A DNA stretch of 64,000 nucleotides from Vibrio aerogenes (lineage in GTDB: Bacteria; Pseudomonadota; Gammaproteobacteria; Enterobacterales; Vibrionaceae): positions 682,001 to 746,000 of the forward strand of contig NZ_AP024861.1 of the NCBI RefSeq assembly GCF_024346755.1. The letters run 5' to 3'. The position numbers and the translations under genes are program-made. Shown here piece after piece: positions 45,859 to 54,653 of the stretch (its first letter is position 1; every line of letters begins with the position of its first letter). A model generated the notes under the pieces. That model searched no databases. It was not told where the DNA came from and saw only the letters and a program-made list of their open reading frames with translations.

Positions 45859-45977
45859 ATCAGGCAAATACCAATAATTAATCAATGGGTAGCATTGTAA
45901 CTATAATCATATAATTCGGCCAGATTTATGTATGATGTCTGTCAGAAATAACAACAGGAGTCAGAAGAGGATTTATT

Positions 45978-46259
45978 GTGTATGGATACCATATTATTCC
46001 TAATCCAAGCCACTTAGATATGGAATCCGGATATACAATCAAACGGTATCAGAATCCCCAATCCAACCCATATCAAGTGCCATATTGCGAATCGCGATAC
46101 CCTATGATTCACAATCCAAGCCGTTCAGATATGGAATCCGGATATACAATCAAACGGTATCAGAATCCCCACACTAACCCATATCAAGTGCATTATTGCG
46201 AATCGCGATACTCTATGATTCACAATCCGAGCCATTCGGATATGGAATCCGGAGGATAA
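45978..46259 (+). CDS. ORF made of 37-residue tandem repeats
   Basis: A 93-residue frame starting at GTG 45978 behind an AGAAGAGG site. It contains 2.5 copies of a 37-residue unit (SDMESGYTIKRYQNP, NPYQVHYCESRYSMIHNPS) and ends in DMESGG. The DNA unit of 111 bp repeats almost exactly (TATGGAATCCGG at 46018, 46129 and 46240). The composition is rich in Tyr, Asn, Ser and Pro with one Cys per unit. No family is known to me. In-frame repeat length and the ribosome binding site favour a coding role, but a purely DNA-level repeat remains possible. Confidence 0.45.
   Translation: MYGYHIIPNPSHLDMESGYTIKRYQNPQSNPYQVPYCESRYPMIHNPSRSDMESGYTIKRYQNPHTNPYQVHYCESRYSMIHNPSHSDMESGG
45997..46256 (+). repeat. 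111-bp tandem repeat, about 2.3 copies
   Basis: The units share GATATGGAATCCGGATATAC and GCGAATCGCGATAC with few changes. The period is 111 bp, measured at the start of TGGAATCCGG at 46021, 46132 and 46243. Confidence 0.9.
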
Positions 46260-46339
46260 TCAGATTACCCATCTGCTACACAGAAGTGCTTTTGTAGACC
46301 CCTCTTCAATGAGCTTATCTGTTTCGGTGGTTTGGATTC

Positions 46340-46380
46340 ATATCAATCTGGAAAATAAACTCATTATCCGGATCAGCAAA
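46340..46380 (-). repeat. Dispersed intergenic repeat, family B (copy 3, inverted)
   Basis: ATATCAATCTGGAAAATAAA is the reverse complement of the TTTTCCAGATTGGTAT end of the copies at 13611 and 28566, and CTCATTATCCGGAT follows. Confidence 0.65.
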
Positions 46381-46462
46381 TGAGCCAGTTTATAAATACA
46401 GGTTTTTTGTCATTGAATTGCGGGATAGCGTAGGGGAGCTTTTCAGGATTCTGGCGGGCTGT

Positions 46463-46499
46463 TGCTATAAATAATTTTGCTATAAATATGCTATAAATA
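46463..46499. repeat. Three direct copies of TGCTATAAATA near the tRNA 3' end
   Basis: Copies at 46463-46473, 46478-46488 and 46489-46499, about 55-90 nt from the tRNA 3' end. Short direct repeats beside a tRNA can be integrase arm sites or duplication scars. Confidence 0.85.
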
Positions 46500-46504
46500 A
46501 AAAT

Positions 46505-46545
46505 CCAAAGAAAAAGGAGCTAGGTAAAAACTCACCTAACTCCTT
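46505..46545 (-). terminator. Terminator after the tRNA gene
   Basis: On the minus strand, stem AAGGAGTTAGGT / ACCTAGCTCCTT (one mismatch) with a GAGTTTTT loop, followed by TTTCTTT. Confidence 0.85.
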
Positions 46546-46553
46546 GAAATATA

Positions 46554-46630
46554 TGGTGGGCCTTCCGGGACTTGAACCCAGGACCTGCCGATTATGAGTC
46601 GGATGCTCTAACCAACTGAGCTAAAGGCCC
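46554..46630 (-). tRNA. ileX: tRNA-Ile2 (anticodon CAU, lysidine-type)
   Basis: A 77-nt cloverleaf with an encoded CCA. The acceptor stem GGGCCTT pairs with AAGGCCC; the D stem is GCTC/GAGC; the anticodon loop is CTCATAA (anticodon CAU); the T arm is CTGGG TTCAAGT CCCGG. CAU could mean Met or the AUA-reading Ile2. I favour Ile2 because E. coli ileX also lies next to rpoD and shares the TCATAATCG loop and acceptor features. One T-C mismatch closes the anticodon stem. Its 3' end faces the mosaic island. Confidence 0.85.
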
Positions 46631-46791
46631 CCACAGAGGTGCACGATTATATGGGATTGGCTTTGTGCTGTCTAGCCTCAATGTATGTTAAATCTGCTTG
46701 TATTTTATTCACTTAAAACTGTTTTCCTGAAATTTGATTTGTTTTGATGATTTTATGCTCAATATCAGGTGTAACAAGCGCTGCCTGATGT

Positions 46792-47589
46792 TTATCCGGC
46801 CAAAGATTCTGCACTTTTTGTGTATTGGGTGATGATATTTTCCAGAACCGGAATCAGCTGTTCTGCTCTATCTTCCCGCCACTTGAATGGTGGCTTTTCT
46901 TCCATATAGTTACATTGTGCCAGCTCGAGCTGAATCGCGTGCCAGTGCTGTTCCGGCTGGCCATACGCACGGGTAATGTATCCCCCTTTAAACCGGCCAT
47001 TGATAACCCAGCTGAATTTGTCCTGACTCCGGCATACTTTTTCCACAGTCTGCTGCAGGTTTGGTGCGCAGCTTTGTTCTTGATTGGTGCCGATGTTGAG
47101 ATCGGGGAGCTGTCCTTCAAATAACCGGGGAATATTGGATGCAATCGAGTGAGCATCAAACAACAGCGCATAGCCAAATTTTTCTTTGATGCTGGTCAGC
47201 GTGTCCTGAATTTTTTGATGATAAGGCTGCCAGATATTGGTCAGACAAGCTGCTCGTTCATCGTCGGATGGTGATTTTCCGGCGCTAAATACCGGGGTGC
47301 CATCAAACAGCGTTTGAGGAAATAATCCGGTTGTCGCGGTTGTATACAGCGGTTGATCATCTGCAGGACGATTGAGATCAATCACAAAACGGGAATAATT
47401 TGCGATCAACAGATGTGCTCCGGTTTGACGGGCGAACTCATAGAGCTGTGGAACGTGCCAGTCTGTATCAGGCAGGGATTTTGCTGCTTCAGAAAGCCCG
47501 GCCTGAACGACTGGCGTTAATTGGGTGCCTGCATGTGGGATGCTGATGAGCAGTGGGCTGGTTCCCGGATAGTATTGAAATGCTTCCAT
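46792..47589 (-). CDS. hutG: N-formylglutamate deformylase
   Basis: A 265-residue zinc amidohydrolase of the FGase family. It hydrolyses N-formylglutamate to formate and glutamate, the last step of five-step histidine degradation. Motifs are SIPHAGTQLTP, NYSRFVIDLNRP, LLFDAHSI and FKGGYITRAYG. It is distinct from the arginase-like formimidoylglutamase also called HutG in other species. It is divergent from hutF, sharing a short promoter region with a HutC-type operator. Confidence 0.93.
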   Translation of the reverse strand: MEAFQYYPGTSPLLISIPHAGTQLTPVVQAGLSEAAKSLPDTDWHVPQLYEFARQTGAHLLIANYSRFVIDLNRPADDQPLYTTATTGLFPQTLFDGTPVFSAGKSPSDDERAACLTNIWQPYHQKIQDTLTSIKEKFGYALLFDAHSIASNIPRLFEGQLPDLNIGTNQEQSCAPNLQQTVEKVCRSQDKFSWVINGRFKGGYITRAYGQPEQHWHAIQLELAQCNYMEEKPPFKWREDRAEQLIPVLENIITQYTKSAESLAG

Positions 47590-47646
47590 ACTTGATTTCC
47601 TCTGTTGCGTTCAGGTTTACGCTGGTTTAATACTGTGGTATGTATA

Positions 47647-47656
47647 TGTATATACA
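47647..47656. promoter_or_regulatory. HutC operator between hutG and hutF
   Basis: The perfect palindrome TGTATATACA, identical to the site at 54451-54460. It lies 23 nt before the hutF start in the hutG/hutF divergent gap. Confidence 0.65.
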
Positions 47657-47678
47657 ATCTATCAGGGAAGAGTCAACA

Positions 47679-49046
47679 ATGAAACGTTTTTTGTGTACAC
47701 AGGCCTTATTGCATGATGGCTGGCAGTCTGATGTTTTGATCGAAGTCGACATGCAGGGCGTGATCACGTCAGTTCAACAGGGTGTGCGTGATGTACCAGA
47801 GCAGACTGAGCGGCTTTCAGGGCTGGTGATTCCTTCGATGGTTAATCTGCATTCACATGCTTTTCAGCGGGCGATGGCCGGGCTGGCTGAAGTGGCCGGG
47901 GACCCGCAGGATAGTTTCTGGACCTGGCGGGAACAGATGTATCATTTGGTGAGTCATCTTTCTCCTGAACAGGTGGGGGTGATCGCAGCATATTTGTATA
48001 TTGATATGCTCAAAGGCGGGTATACACAGGTCGCTGAGTTTAATTATTTACATCATGATAAAGATGGCAAACCATATCAACAGGATGAGATGGCACTTCA
48101 GCTGATCAATGCCGCTGGTGAAGCCGGGATTGGTCAGACACTTTTACCGGTTTTGTATACTTATAGTGGTTTTGGCGGCCAGGCGGCCCAGCCTCTGCAA
48201 AAACGGTTTATTCAGGATACAGAGGCTTATCTGTCGCGGTTTGCGGAATTACAAAAGCAAATTAAAGAGAAAGCGTTGCATCATGCGGGGATCTGCTTTC
48301 ATTCACTGCGGGCGGTGAGTCCGGTTCAAATGAATCAGGTTTTATCGCATGCTCCGGTTGATTTGCCGGTTCATATTCACATTGCGGAGCAGATGAAAGA
48401 GGTCAATGACTGCATCGCATGGAGTGGGCAGCGACCGGTAGAATGGCTGTATGATCATGCTGAAGTTGATTCCCGTTGGTGTCTGGTGCATGCAACACAT
48501 TTGACCGGGCAGGAAGTGACTTCAATTGCTGACAGCCGGGCGGTTGTGGGTATCTGTACCACGACAGAAGCAAACCTTGGTGACGGGATTTTCCCGGCGG
48601 CTGATTATATACAGCAGGGAGGACGCTGGGGCGTCGGGTCCGACAGCCATGTCTCTCTCAGTGCTGTGGAAGAGCTGCGTTGGCTTGAGTATGGTCAAAG
48701 GCTGCGGGATCAGCGTCGTAACCGGTTGGTGGATCCTGTGACAGGCTCTGTCGGCGATATGCTTTGGCAACAGGCTGCAGCCGGTGGTTCACAGGCGTGT
48801 GGTGTGAATCTTGGGACACTGGCAGTAGGGAAACGGGCCGACTGGCTGGTTCTGGAAAACAATGAGTGGCTGGAAAACCTGCCTTCATCACTATGGTTGA
48901 ACCGCTGGTTGTTTGGCGGGCAAAGCCAGATGATCCGTGACGTGTATGTTGCAGGAAAACGGGTCATTGAACAGGGACATCACCCGCTTGAATTTGCTGT
49001 CAGACAGCAATTTTCTCAGGTGATGAAAGCGTTAAAAATTTCATGA
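47679..49046 (+). CDS. hutF: Formimidoylglutamate deiminase
   Basis: A 455-residue amidohydrolase-superfamily enzyme that converts N-formimino-glutamate to N-formylglutamate plus ammonia. Metal-site motifs are NLHSHAFQRAMAGLA, HIHIAEQ and VGSDSHVSLS. The start at ATG 47679 (MKRFLCTQALLHDG) is preceded by GGGAAGAG; the longer frame from 47640 would run through the operator. With hutG this gives the five-step pathway best known from Pseudomonas. Confidence 0.93.
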   Translation: MKRFLCTQALLHDGWQSDVLIEVDMQGVITSVQQGVRDVPEQTERLSGLVIPSMVNLHSHAFQRAMAGLAEVAGDPQDSFWTWREQMYHLVSHLSPEQVGVIAAYLYIDMLKGGYTQVAEFNYLHHDKDGKPYQQDEMALQLINAAGEAGIGQTLLPVLYTYSGFGGQAAQPLQKRFIQDTEAYLSRFAELQKQIKEKALHHAGICFHSLRAVSPVQMNQVLSHAPVDLPVHIHIAEQMKEVNDCIAWSGQRPVEWLYDHAEVDSRWCLVHATHLTGQEVTSIADSRAVVGICTTTEANLGDGIFPAADYIQQGGRWGVGSDSHVSLSAVEELRWLEYGQRLRDQRRNRLVDPVTGSVGDMLWQQAAAGGSQACGVNLGTLAVGKRADWLVLENNEWLENLPSSLWLNRWLFGGQSQMIRDVYVAGKRVIEQGHHPLEFAVRQQFSQVMKALKIS

Positions 49047-49056
49047 AAAACTTATG

Positions 49057-49800
49057 TTAAAAATTACCGAGCAGCTTATAGCGGGAGCCAGGGTAGAGTA
49101 ATTTGGCGTAAGTCACTACTTGTTTATCGCTCCATGTCTGGCGGCGAATCAGCAGGCAGGGTTCATAATCGTCAATATCGAGATAATTTCTTTGTCGCGG
49201 ATCAGCCATGACGGCTTCAACGATATGCTCACCGGAAGTCAATGGCGCAATATTCATCAGATAAGTATATGGTGTTTGATGCTGATAATCCTGATGGAGG
49301 TAATCTGGTGCCATTGACGGGTTTACCCAGCGCTCTTCGAGCTGTACCGGCGTGTCATTCTCATAATGGATGATATGAGAGTAGTAGAGTTCATGACCGG
49401 TTTTCAGATTGAAGATGGCTGCCTGTTCCGGATCCGCTTTGATACTGGATAAATTGATGATTTTACAGGTATGACTATGGCCGCGCTGGGTGATTTCATC
49501 AGCAATATTATGCACTTCCAGCATCGGGGTCGCCCCTTTTTGCTTCGCAACAAATGTACCGACGCCCTGCATCCGGAACAAATAGCCTTCGGTGGTTAAT
49601 TCCCTGAGTGCCCGGTTGATCGTCATTCTGCTGGCACCTAAGGCTTTCACCAGTTCACTTTCTGATGGCACCCGATCATTTTCCTGCCAGTGACCGGCAG
49701 AGATCTGTGCGATGATTGCTTGTTTTACGCGTTGATAGATTGGTGCTGGTGTATCAGGAAGTGCTTGCGAAAGCTTCGATGCTGCAGATTGTTCAACCAT
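49057..49800 (-). CDS. hutC: Histidine utilisation repressor
   Basis: A GntR/HutC family repressor of 247 residues. The N-terminal winged helix reads APIYQRVKQAIIAQISAGHW, VPSESELVKALGASRMTINR and ALRELTTEGYLFRMQGVGTF. The C-terminal UTRA domain binds the inducer urocanate. I chose ATG 49800 (MVEQSAASKLSQ) because homologues begin shortly before the helix-turn-helix; the frame is open 108 nt further. It lies 104 nt after hutH, and this gap contains TGTATATATA, so it may control its own gene. Confidence 0.93.
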   Translation of the reverse strand: MVEQSAASKLSQALPDTPAPIYQRVKQAIIAQISAGHWQENDRVPSESELVKALGASRMTINRALRELTTEGYLFRMQGVGTFVAKQKGATPMLEVHNIADEITQRGHSHTCKIINLSSIKADPEQAAIFNLKTGHELYYSHIIHYENDTPVQLEERWVNPSMAPDYLHQDYQHQTPYTYLMNIAPLTSGEHIVEAVMADPRQRNYLDIDDYEPCLLIRRQTWSDKQVVTYAKLLYPGSRYKLLGNF

Positions 49801-49870
49801 CCATTTGATCCTGTGAATTGATAGTATATAAATTGTTAATCCCGGCCAGTGTAGCCGGGATTGAGTTTGT

Positions 49871-49880
49871 TGTATATATA
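49871..49880. promoter_or_regulatory. hutC: Possible HutC site upstream of hutC
   Basis: TGTATATATA, one base from the TGTATATACA palindrome of the other two sites. It is 70 nt before the hutC start. Confidence 0.4.
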
Positions 49881-49904
49881 TCCAGCCGGAAGTTTCTCCG
49901 GATA

Positions 49905-51437
49905 TCACAGACTGGGAAGCAGGTGCTCCGGCATCAGGCTGTGATGTTTTGCTGAGGCAAGCAATTCATCTGCTGCTGCAATGTCGGGAGCAAAGTAACG
50001 GTCCTTGTCATAGAAGGGAACTTTCGCCCGTAACATGGCTTTTGCCTGCTCAAGTTTGTCGGATGTTTTTAGTGGTGTTCTGAAGTCCAGACCCTGAACC
50101 GATGCAAGGTATTCAACTGCCAGAATACCACGGGTGTTTTCAGACATATCTTTCAGGCGGCGTGCTGCAAAAGTTGCCATAGAGACATGATCTTCCTGAT
50201 TGGCAGACGTTGGCAGGCTGTCCACAGAACCGGGATGTGCCAGTGTTTTATTCTCGCTGGCCAGTGCAGCTGAGGTGACCTGAGCAATCATAAAGCCAGA
50301 GTTTACGCCGCCGTTATCAACCAGAAACGGTGGCAGCTTGCTCAGGGCGCTGTCAATCAGCAGCGCCATGCGTCTTTCTGATAAGCTGCCGATTTCGGCA
50401 ATTGCCAGAGCCAGATTGTCTGCGGCCATTGCGACGGGTTCTGCATGGAAGTTACCGCCGGAGATAATGTCATCTTCTGCTGCGAAGACCAGCGGATTAT
50501 CTGAAACCGCGTTACTTTCGGTCAACAAGGTATCAGCTGAGTTACGGATTTGTTGCAGGCAGGCGCCCATCACCTGTGGCTGGCAGCGAAGCGAGTAAGG
50601 ATCCTGCACTTTTTCACAGTTCACGTGTGACTGGCTGATATCACTTGAGTCACCCAGAAGATGACGATACGCAGCTGCAGCATCAATTTGCGTCTGGTGG
50701 CCGCGAACCTGATGAATCTTCGGATCAAATGGACGACGGCTGCCTAATGCGGCTTCAACTGACAGCGCACCACAGACCGTTGCTGAAGCAAACAAATCTT
50801 CCGCATAGAACAGGCCTTCCAGAGCAAGAGCTGTTGAAGCTTGTGTGCCATTCAGCAGAGCCAGCCCTTCTTTGGGAGCCAGTGTGACCGGAGACAAACC
50901 AGCGATCGCCAGTGCCTGTTTACCGGAAATAACTTCCCCCTGATGGCGCGCCTGACCTTCACCCAGTAAGACAGTGCTCATGTGTGCCAGCGGTGCGAGA
51001 TCGCCAGATGCACCAACGGATCCTTTTTCCGGAATACAAGGGTAGATCCCATGGTTAAGCAGCGTGATTAAAGCTTCAATCACCTCAAGCCGGATACCGG
51101 AGAATCCACGAGCCAGGCTGTTAATTTTCAGCACCATGATCAGACGAACGGTGTCATCCTGCATAAATTTGCCAATGCCGGCAGCGTGTGACAATACGAT
51201 ACTCCGCTGAAGGGTTTCCAGATCTTCCGGCGCTATTTTGGTGTTAGCAAGCAGACCAAACCCAGTGTTGATACCATAAACTGTGCGTTCTTCAGCAATG
51301 ATTTTTTCAACGACCTGTGTACTGGCATTAATGGCCTGATGGGCATCTTCAGCCAGTTTTACTTTGATATCAGAGCGGCTGACCAGACGAAGTTCTTTCA
51401 ACGTCATCCGGCCTGGGTTAATCGTAAGTACATCCAT
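49905..51437 (-). CDS. hutH: Histidine ammonia-lyase
   Basis: Deaminates histidine to urocanate, the first step of the pathway. The 510-residue protein has the autocatalytic MIO-forming triad Ala-Ser-Gly in [17 protein letters not shown] (~residue 143), plus the family motifs [11 protein letters not shown] and [15 protein letters not shown]. It lies 11 nt after hutU, so hutI-hutU-hutH form one leftward operon. Confidence 0.97.
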   Translation of the reverse strand: MDVLTINPGRMTLKELRLVSRSDIKVKLAEDAHQAINASTQVVEKIIAEERTVYGINTGFGLLANTKIAPEDLETLQRSIVLSHAAGIGKFMQDDTVRLIMVLKINSLARGFSGIRLEVIEALITLLNHGIYPCIPEKGSVGASGDLAPLAHMSTVLLGEGQARHQGEVISGKQALAIAGLSPVTLAPKEGLALLNGTQASTALALEGLFYAEDLFASATVCGALSVEAALGSRRPFDPKIHQVRGHQTQIDAAAAYRHLLGDSSDISQSHVNCEKVQDPYSLRCQPQVMGACLQQIRNSADTLLTESNAVSDNPLVFAAEDDIISGGNFHAEPVAMAADNLALAIAEIGSLSERRMALLIDSALSKLPPFLVDNGGVNSGFMIAQVTSAALASENKTLAHPGSVDSLPTSANQEDHVSMATFAARRLKDMSENTRGILAVEYLASVQGLDFRTPLKTSDKLEQAKAMLRAKVPFYDKDRYFAPDIAAADELLASAKHHSLMPEHLLPSL

Positions 51438-51448
51438 GAAATTTTTCC

Positions 51449-53146
51449 TTATCTTAGTTTTGCCAGTTCTGCATTCAGCATCGGTAAATCAAGTTTTTGT
51501 TCTGCAGCACACTGTTTGGCAATGTCATATCCTGCATCTGCGTGACGCATCACACCTGTGGCCGGATCATTATGCAGCACCCGGTTAATTCTTTCGCTGG
51601 CGTCATCGCTACCGTCACAGCAAATCACCATGCCGGAATGTTGAGAGAATCCCATACCCACGCCACCACCGTGGTGAAGTGATACCCAGGTTGCTCCACC
51701 TGCGGTATTCAACAGCGCATTCAGTAATGGCCAGTCGGATACTGCGTCAGAGCCATCCTGCATACTTTCTGTTTCGCGGTTCGGACTGGCGACGGAGCCT
51801 GAATCGAGATGGTCACGGCCAATGACTACGGGGGCTTTCAGCTCACCATTTTTGACCATTTCATTGAATGCAAGACCAAGGCGTTTACGATCTTTCAGGC
51901 CAACCCAGCAGATACGGGAAGGAAGCCCCTGAAAATGAATGCGTTCACGGGCCATGTCCAGCCAGTTATGCAGGTGCGGATCATCCGGGATCAGTTCTTT
52001 GACTTTCTGATCGGTTTTATAAATATCTTCCGGATCGCCAGACAGTGCTGCCCAGCGGAAAGGTCCAATGCCTTCGCAGAACAGGGGACGAATATAAGCC
52101 GGTACAAATCCGGGGAAGTCGAAAGCATTTTTTACGCCTTCTTCCAAAGCCATCTGACGAATATTATTACCATAATCCAGCGTTGCCGCGCCACGCTCCT
52201 GAAGTGTCAGCATTGCCTGAACATGAAGCGCCATCGATGCTTTGGCAGCTTTGACCACCTGCTCTTCATCTTGCTGACGCATATCAGCCGCTTTTTCCAT
52301 GCTCCAGCCCAAAGGCAGATAACCGTTTAACGGGTCATGGGCTGATGTCTGGTCGGTAACAACATCCGGAGTGATGTTTCGTTTGACCAGTTCAGGGAAA
52401 ATATCAGCTGCGTTCCCCAGCAGACCAACAGAAATGGGCTGATCGGTTTCCTGAATCATTGCCAGTGCTTCATCGAGTGATGTCGCTTTTTTATCAACAT
52501 AGCCGGTTCTCAGACGATAGTCGATCCGGGACTCGTCACATTCGACTGCCAGCATTGAAAATCCTGCCATAGTCGCAGCCAGTGGCTGTGCGCCCCCCAT
52601 ACCGCCAAGACCGCCCGTGAGAATCCAGCGACCTTTGGTTTGTCCTTCATAGTGTTTCTTCGCGACAGCAACAAAGGTTTCATAAGTGCCCTGAACGATC
52701 CCCTGAGAACCGATATAGATCCATGAGCCAGCAGTCATCTGGCCGTACATCATCAAACCTTTTTTATCCAGCTCGTTAAAGTGTTCCCAGTTGGCCCAGT
52801 GAGGCACCAGGTTTGAGTTCGCAATTAATACCCGTGGTGCATTTTTGTGGGTCTGAAAGACACCCACAGGTTTACCGGACTGAACCAGTAAGGTCTGGTC
52901 TTCTTCCAGCCGCGTCAATACTTCTACAATTTTATCAAAGCATTCCCAGTTACGGGCTGCGCGGCCAATACCACCGTAGACAACCAGCTCATGAGGATGC
53001 TCTGCGACATCAGGGTCAAGATTGTTCATTAACATTCGCAGCGGGGCTTCGGTCAGCCATGATTTGGCTGTCAGCTCTGTACCGTGCGGTGCACGGATCG
53101 TTCTTGAAGTGTCGAGGCGGGTTCCCGCTTTAGATGTTTGTGACAT
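51449..53146 (-). CDS. hutU: Urocanate hydratase
   Basis: Converts urocanate to imidazolonepropionate using NAD+ as an electrophilic cofactor. The 565-residue protein has the conserved [31 protein letters not shown], the catalytic Cys segment [13 protein letters not shown], and NAVSDW-like [14 protein letters not shown]. It lies 15 nt after hutI and 11 nt before hutH. Confidence 0.97.
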   Translation of the reverse strand: MSQTSKAGTRLDTSRTIRAPHGTELTAKSWLTEAPLRMLMNNLDPDVAEHPHELVVYGGIGRAARNWECFDKIVEVLTRLEEDQTLLVQSGKPVGVFQTHKNAPRVLIANSNLVPHWANWEHFNELDKKGLMMYGQMTAGSWIYIGSQGIVQGTYETFVAVAKKHYEGQTKGRWILTGGLGGMGGAQPLAATMAGFSMLAVECDESRIDYRLRTGYVDKKATSLDEALAMIQETDQPISVGLLGNAADIFPELVKRNITPDVVTDQTSAHDPLNGYLPLGWSMEKAADMRQQDEEQVVKAAKASMALHVQAMLTLQERGAATLDYGNNIRQMALEEGVKNAFDFPGFVPAYIRPLFCEGIGPFRWAALSGDPEDIYKTDQKVKELIPDDPHLHNWLDMARERIHFQGLPSRICWVGLKDRKRLGLAFNEMVKNGELKAPVVIGRDHLDSGSVASPNRETESMQDGSDAVSDWPLLNALLNTAGGATWVSLHHGGGVGMGFSQHSGMVICCDGSDDASERINRVLHNDPATGVMRHADAGYDIAKQCAAEQKLDLPMLNAELAKLR

Positions 53147-53161
53147 GTGTGAACTCCTTGT

Positions 53162-54421
53162 TTATTTTCCATCACTTGAGGTTGTGCTGAATTTTGATAA
53201 TGACGGCGATGCATTTCCTGTGGTGAATTTACCATTGACCACCCGGCCGGCAACCCGTGGTATGCCAGCTTCGTAGCTGAGTTCGGCTGGATGAGAGATA
53301 TTCCACAGTGTGATATCCGCATCCATACCTGTTTGAATCTGTCCTTTTTGGTGTTGCAACCCAAGAGCCTGCGCAGCGTGGCTGGTGACACCACGAAGGG
53401 CTTCTTCCGGCGTCAGGCCAAATTGAGTACAGGCCATATTCATCATCAGCGTCAGGTCACTGAAAGGAGATGTACCGGGATTACAGTCTGTGGCGATGGC
53501 CATCGATACCTGATGCTCTCTGAGGAGCTCCACCGGAGGATGTTGCGTTTCTTTCAGGAAGTAGAAAGCGCCGGGTAAAAGAGTTGCGACGGTATTTGAT
53601 TTCGCCATTGCCTGAACACCTGCCTGATCGAGATACTCAATGTGGTCGGCTGAAAGCCCCTGATAGCGGGCAGTGAGCGCCGTTCCCCCAAGATTCGATA
53701 GCTGTTCTGTATGCCCTTTGACTGCCAGGCCATGGGTCTGAGCGCACTGAAATACTTTTTCGGTTTGCTCCAGCGAAAAGCCGATAGATTCACAAAATAC
53801 ATCGACGGCTGAGGCGAGCTGCTGTCTGGCAACGGCTGGAATGATGGTCGTACAGATATAGTCGATATAGTCGTCCGGACGATCTTTATATTCCGGTGGT
53901 ACGGCATGAGCAGCTAACAGGGTGGTTTCGATATGGATTGACCGCTCCTGAGCCAGCATTCTAGCGGCCCGGAGCATTTTCAGTTCGTCGTTCAGCGTCA
54001 GTCCGTAGCCGGATTTGATTTCAACAGTGGTTACGCCACTATGGATCAGGCCATCCAGACGGGGCAGCGCCAAACGGACTAATTCTTCTTCAGTCGCTTC
54101 GCGGGTTGCATTGACCGTGGATAAAATGCCACCCCCTTGGCGGGCTATTTCCTGATAAGTGGCCCCTTGCTGGCGCATTTCAAACTCATGGCTTCTGTTA
54201 CCGGCATATATCAGGTGGGTATGACAATCGATCAGTCCTGGAGTCAGTAAAACGCCAGAGCAGTCGATTTCATGCAGCCCAAATGAAACATGCAGTGGGT
54301 GATTTGAAATGGCCTCAATTTTCCCGTTTTTGATACCAATAAATTTAGGTTCACTGACCTGATAGCCAGTTTCGCCGGGTACCATCGTGACTATTTTTGC
54401 ATTTGAAAGGATCAGATCCAT
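53162..54421 (-). CDS. hutI: Imidazolonepropionase
   Basis: An amidohydrolase of 419 residues that opens the imidazolone ring to give N-formimino-glutamate. The metal-binding motif is PGLIDCHTHLIYAGNR, with KSGYGL near residue 145, KGHTEQLSN near 240 and AIATDCNPGTSP near 315. It is first in the hutI-hutU-hutH operon. A HutC palindrome lies 30 nt upstream of the start. Confidence 0.96.
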   Translation of the reverse strand: MDLILSNAKIVTMVPGETGYQVSEPKFIGIKNGKIEAISNHPLHVSFGLHEIDCSGVLLTPGLIDCHTHLIYAGNRSHEFEMRQQGATYQEIARQGGGILSTVNATREATEEELVRLALPRLDGLIHSGVTTVEIKSGYGLTLNDELKMLRAARMLAQERSIHIETTLLAAHAVPPEYKDRPDDYIDYICTTIIPAVARQQLASAVDVFCESIGFSLEQTEKVFQCAQTHGLAVKGHTEQLSNLGGTALTARYQGLSADHIEYLDQAGVQAMAKSNTVATLLPGAFYFLKETQHPPVELLREHQVSMAIATDCNPGTSPFSDLTLMMNMACTQFGLTPEEALRGVTSHAAQALGLQHQKGQIQTGMDADITLWNISHPAELSYEAGIPRVAGRVVNGKFTTGNASPSLSKFSTTSSDGK

Positions 54422-54450
54422 AATCCAGTAAAACTTGTGTTAAATATACA

Positions 54451-54460
54451 TGTATATACA
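54451..54460. promoter_or_regulatory. hutI: HutC operator upstream of hutI
   Basis: The perfect palindrome TGTATATACA, extended on the left by ATATACA, 30 nt before the hutI ATG. It is the same decamer as at 47647. Confidence 0.65.
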
Positions 54461-54511
54461 AATACGATAAAACGAACGCTTTGACAAGTTTTTTGTATTG
54501 CGCAGTCATAA

Positions 54512-54538
54512 AAAAGGTGAGCACTATGCTCACCTTTT
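54512..54538. terminator. rpoD: Terminator after rpoD
   Basis: Stem AAAAGGTGAGCA / TGCTCACCTTTT with a CTA loop, about 100 nt past the rpoD stop. It separates rpoD from the hut promoter. Confidence 0.85.
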
Positions 54539-54582
54539 AAAGTTAAATGTGATGAATGTTACGATCAAACATTCAGGAATCG

Positions 54583-54653
54583 TTCATCAAAACTATTGAT
54601 TAAAACTATTCACCAAAACTACTCATCAAGGAAACTACTCATCAAGGAAACTA
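54583..54653 (-). repeat. rpoD: Five tandem repeats at the 3' end of rpoD
   Basis: Plus-strand units are TTCATCAAAACTA (54583), TTGATTAAAACTA (54596), TTCACCAAAACTA (54609), CTCATCAAGGAAACTA (54622) and the same 16-mer at 54638. The last unit encodes the RpoD C-terminal SFLDE plus stop. The other four lie beyond the stop codon, so they look like duplications of the gene's end. Confidence 0.9.

Larger units (their letters stand above)
46260..46513. other. Non-coding gap beside the tRNA gene
   Basis: No gene is seen. It holds the inverted family B repeat (46340-46380) and a triple direct repeat of TGCTATAAATA (46463-46499). Confidence 0.6.

Noticed and set aside
45997..46256. Possible CRISPR array
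   Set aside because: The repeat unit is 111 bp with no unique spacers, and no cas genes are nearby. It is a tandem repeat within an ORF.
46554..46630. Elongator tRNA-Met
   Set aside because: The anticodon CAU alone does not decide, but the rpoD neighbourhood and loop/stem sequence fit the lysidine-modified tRNA-Ile2 better.
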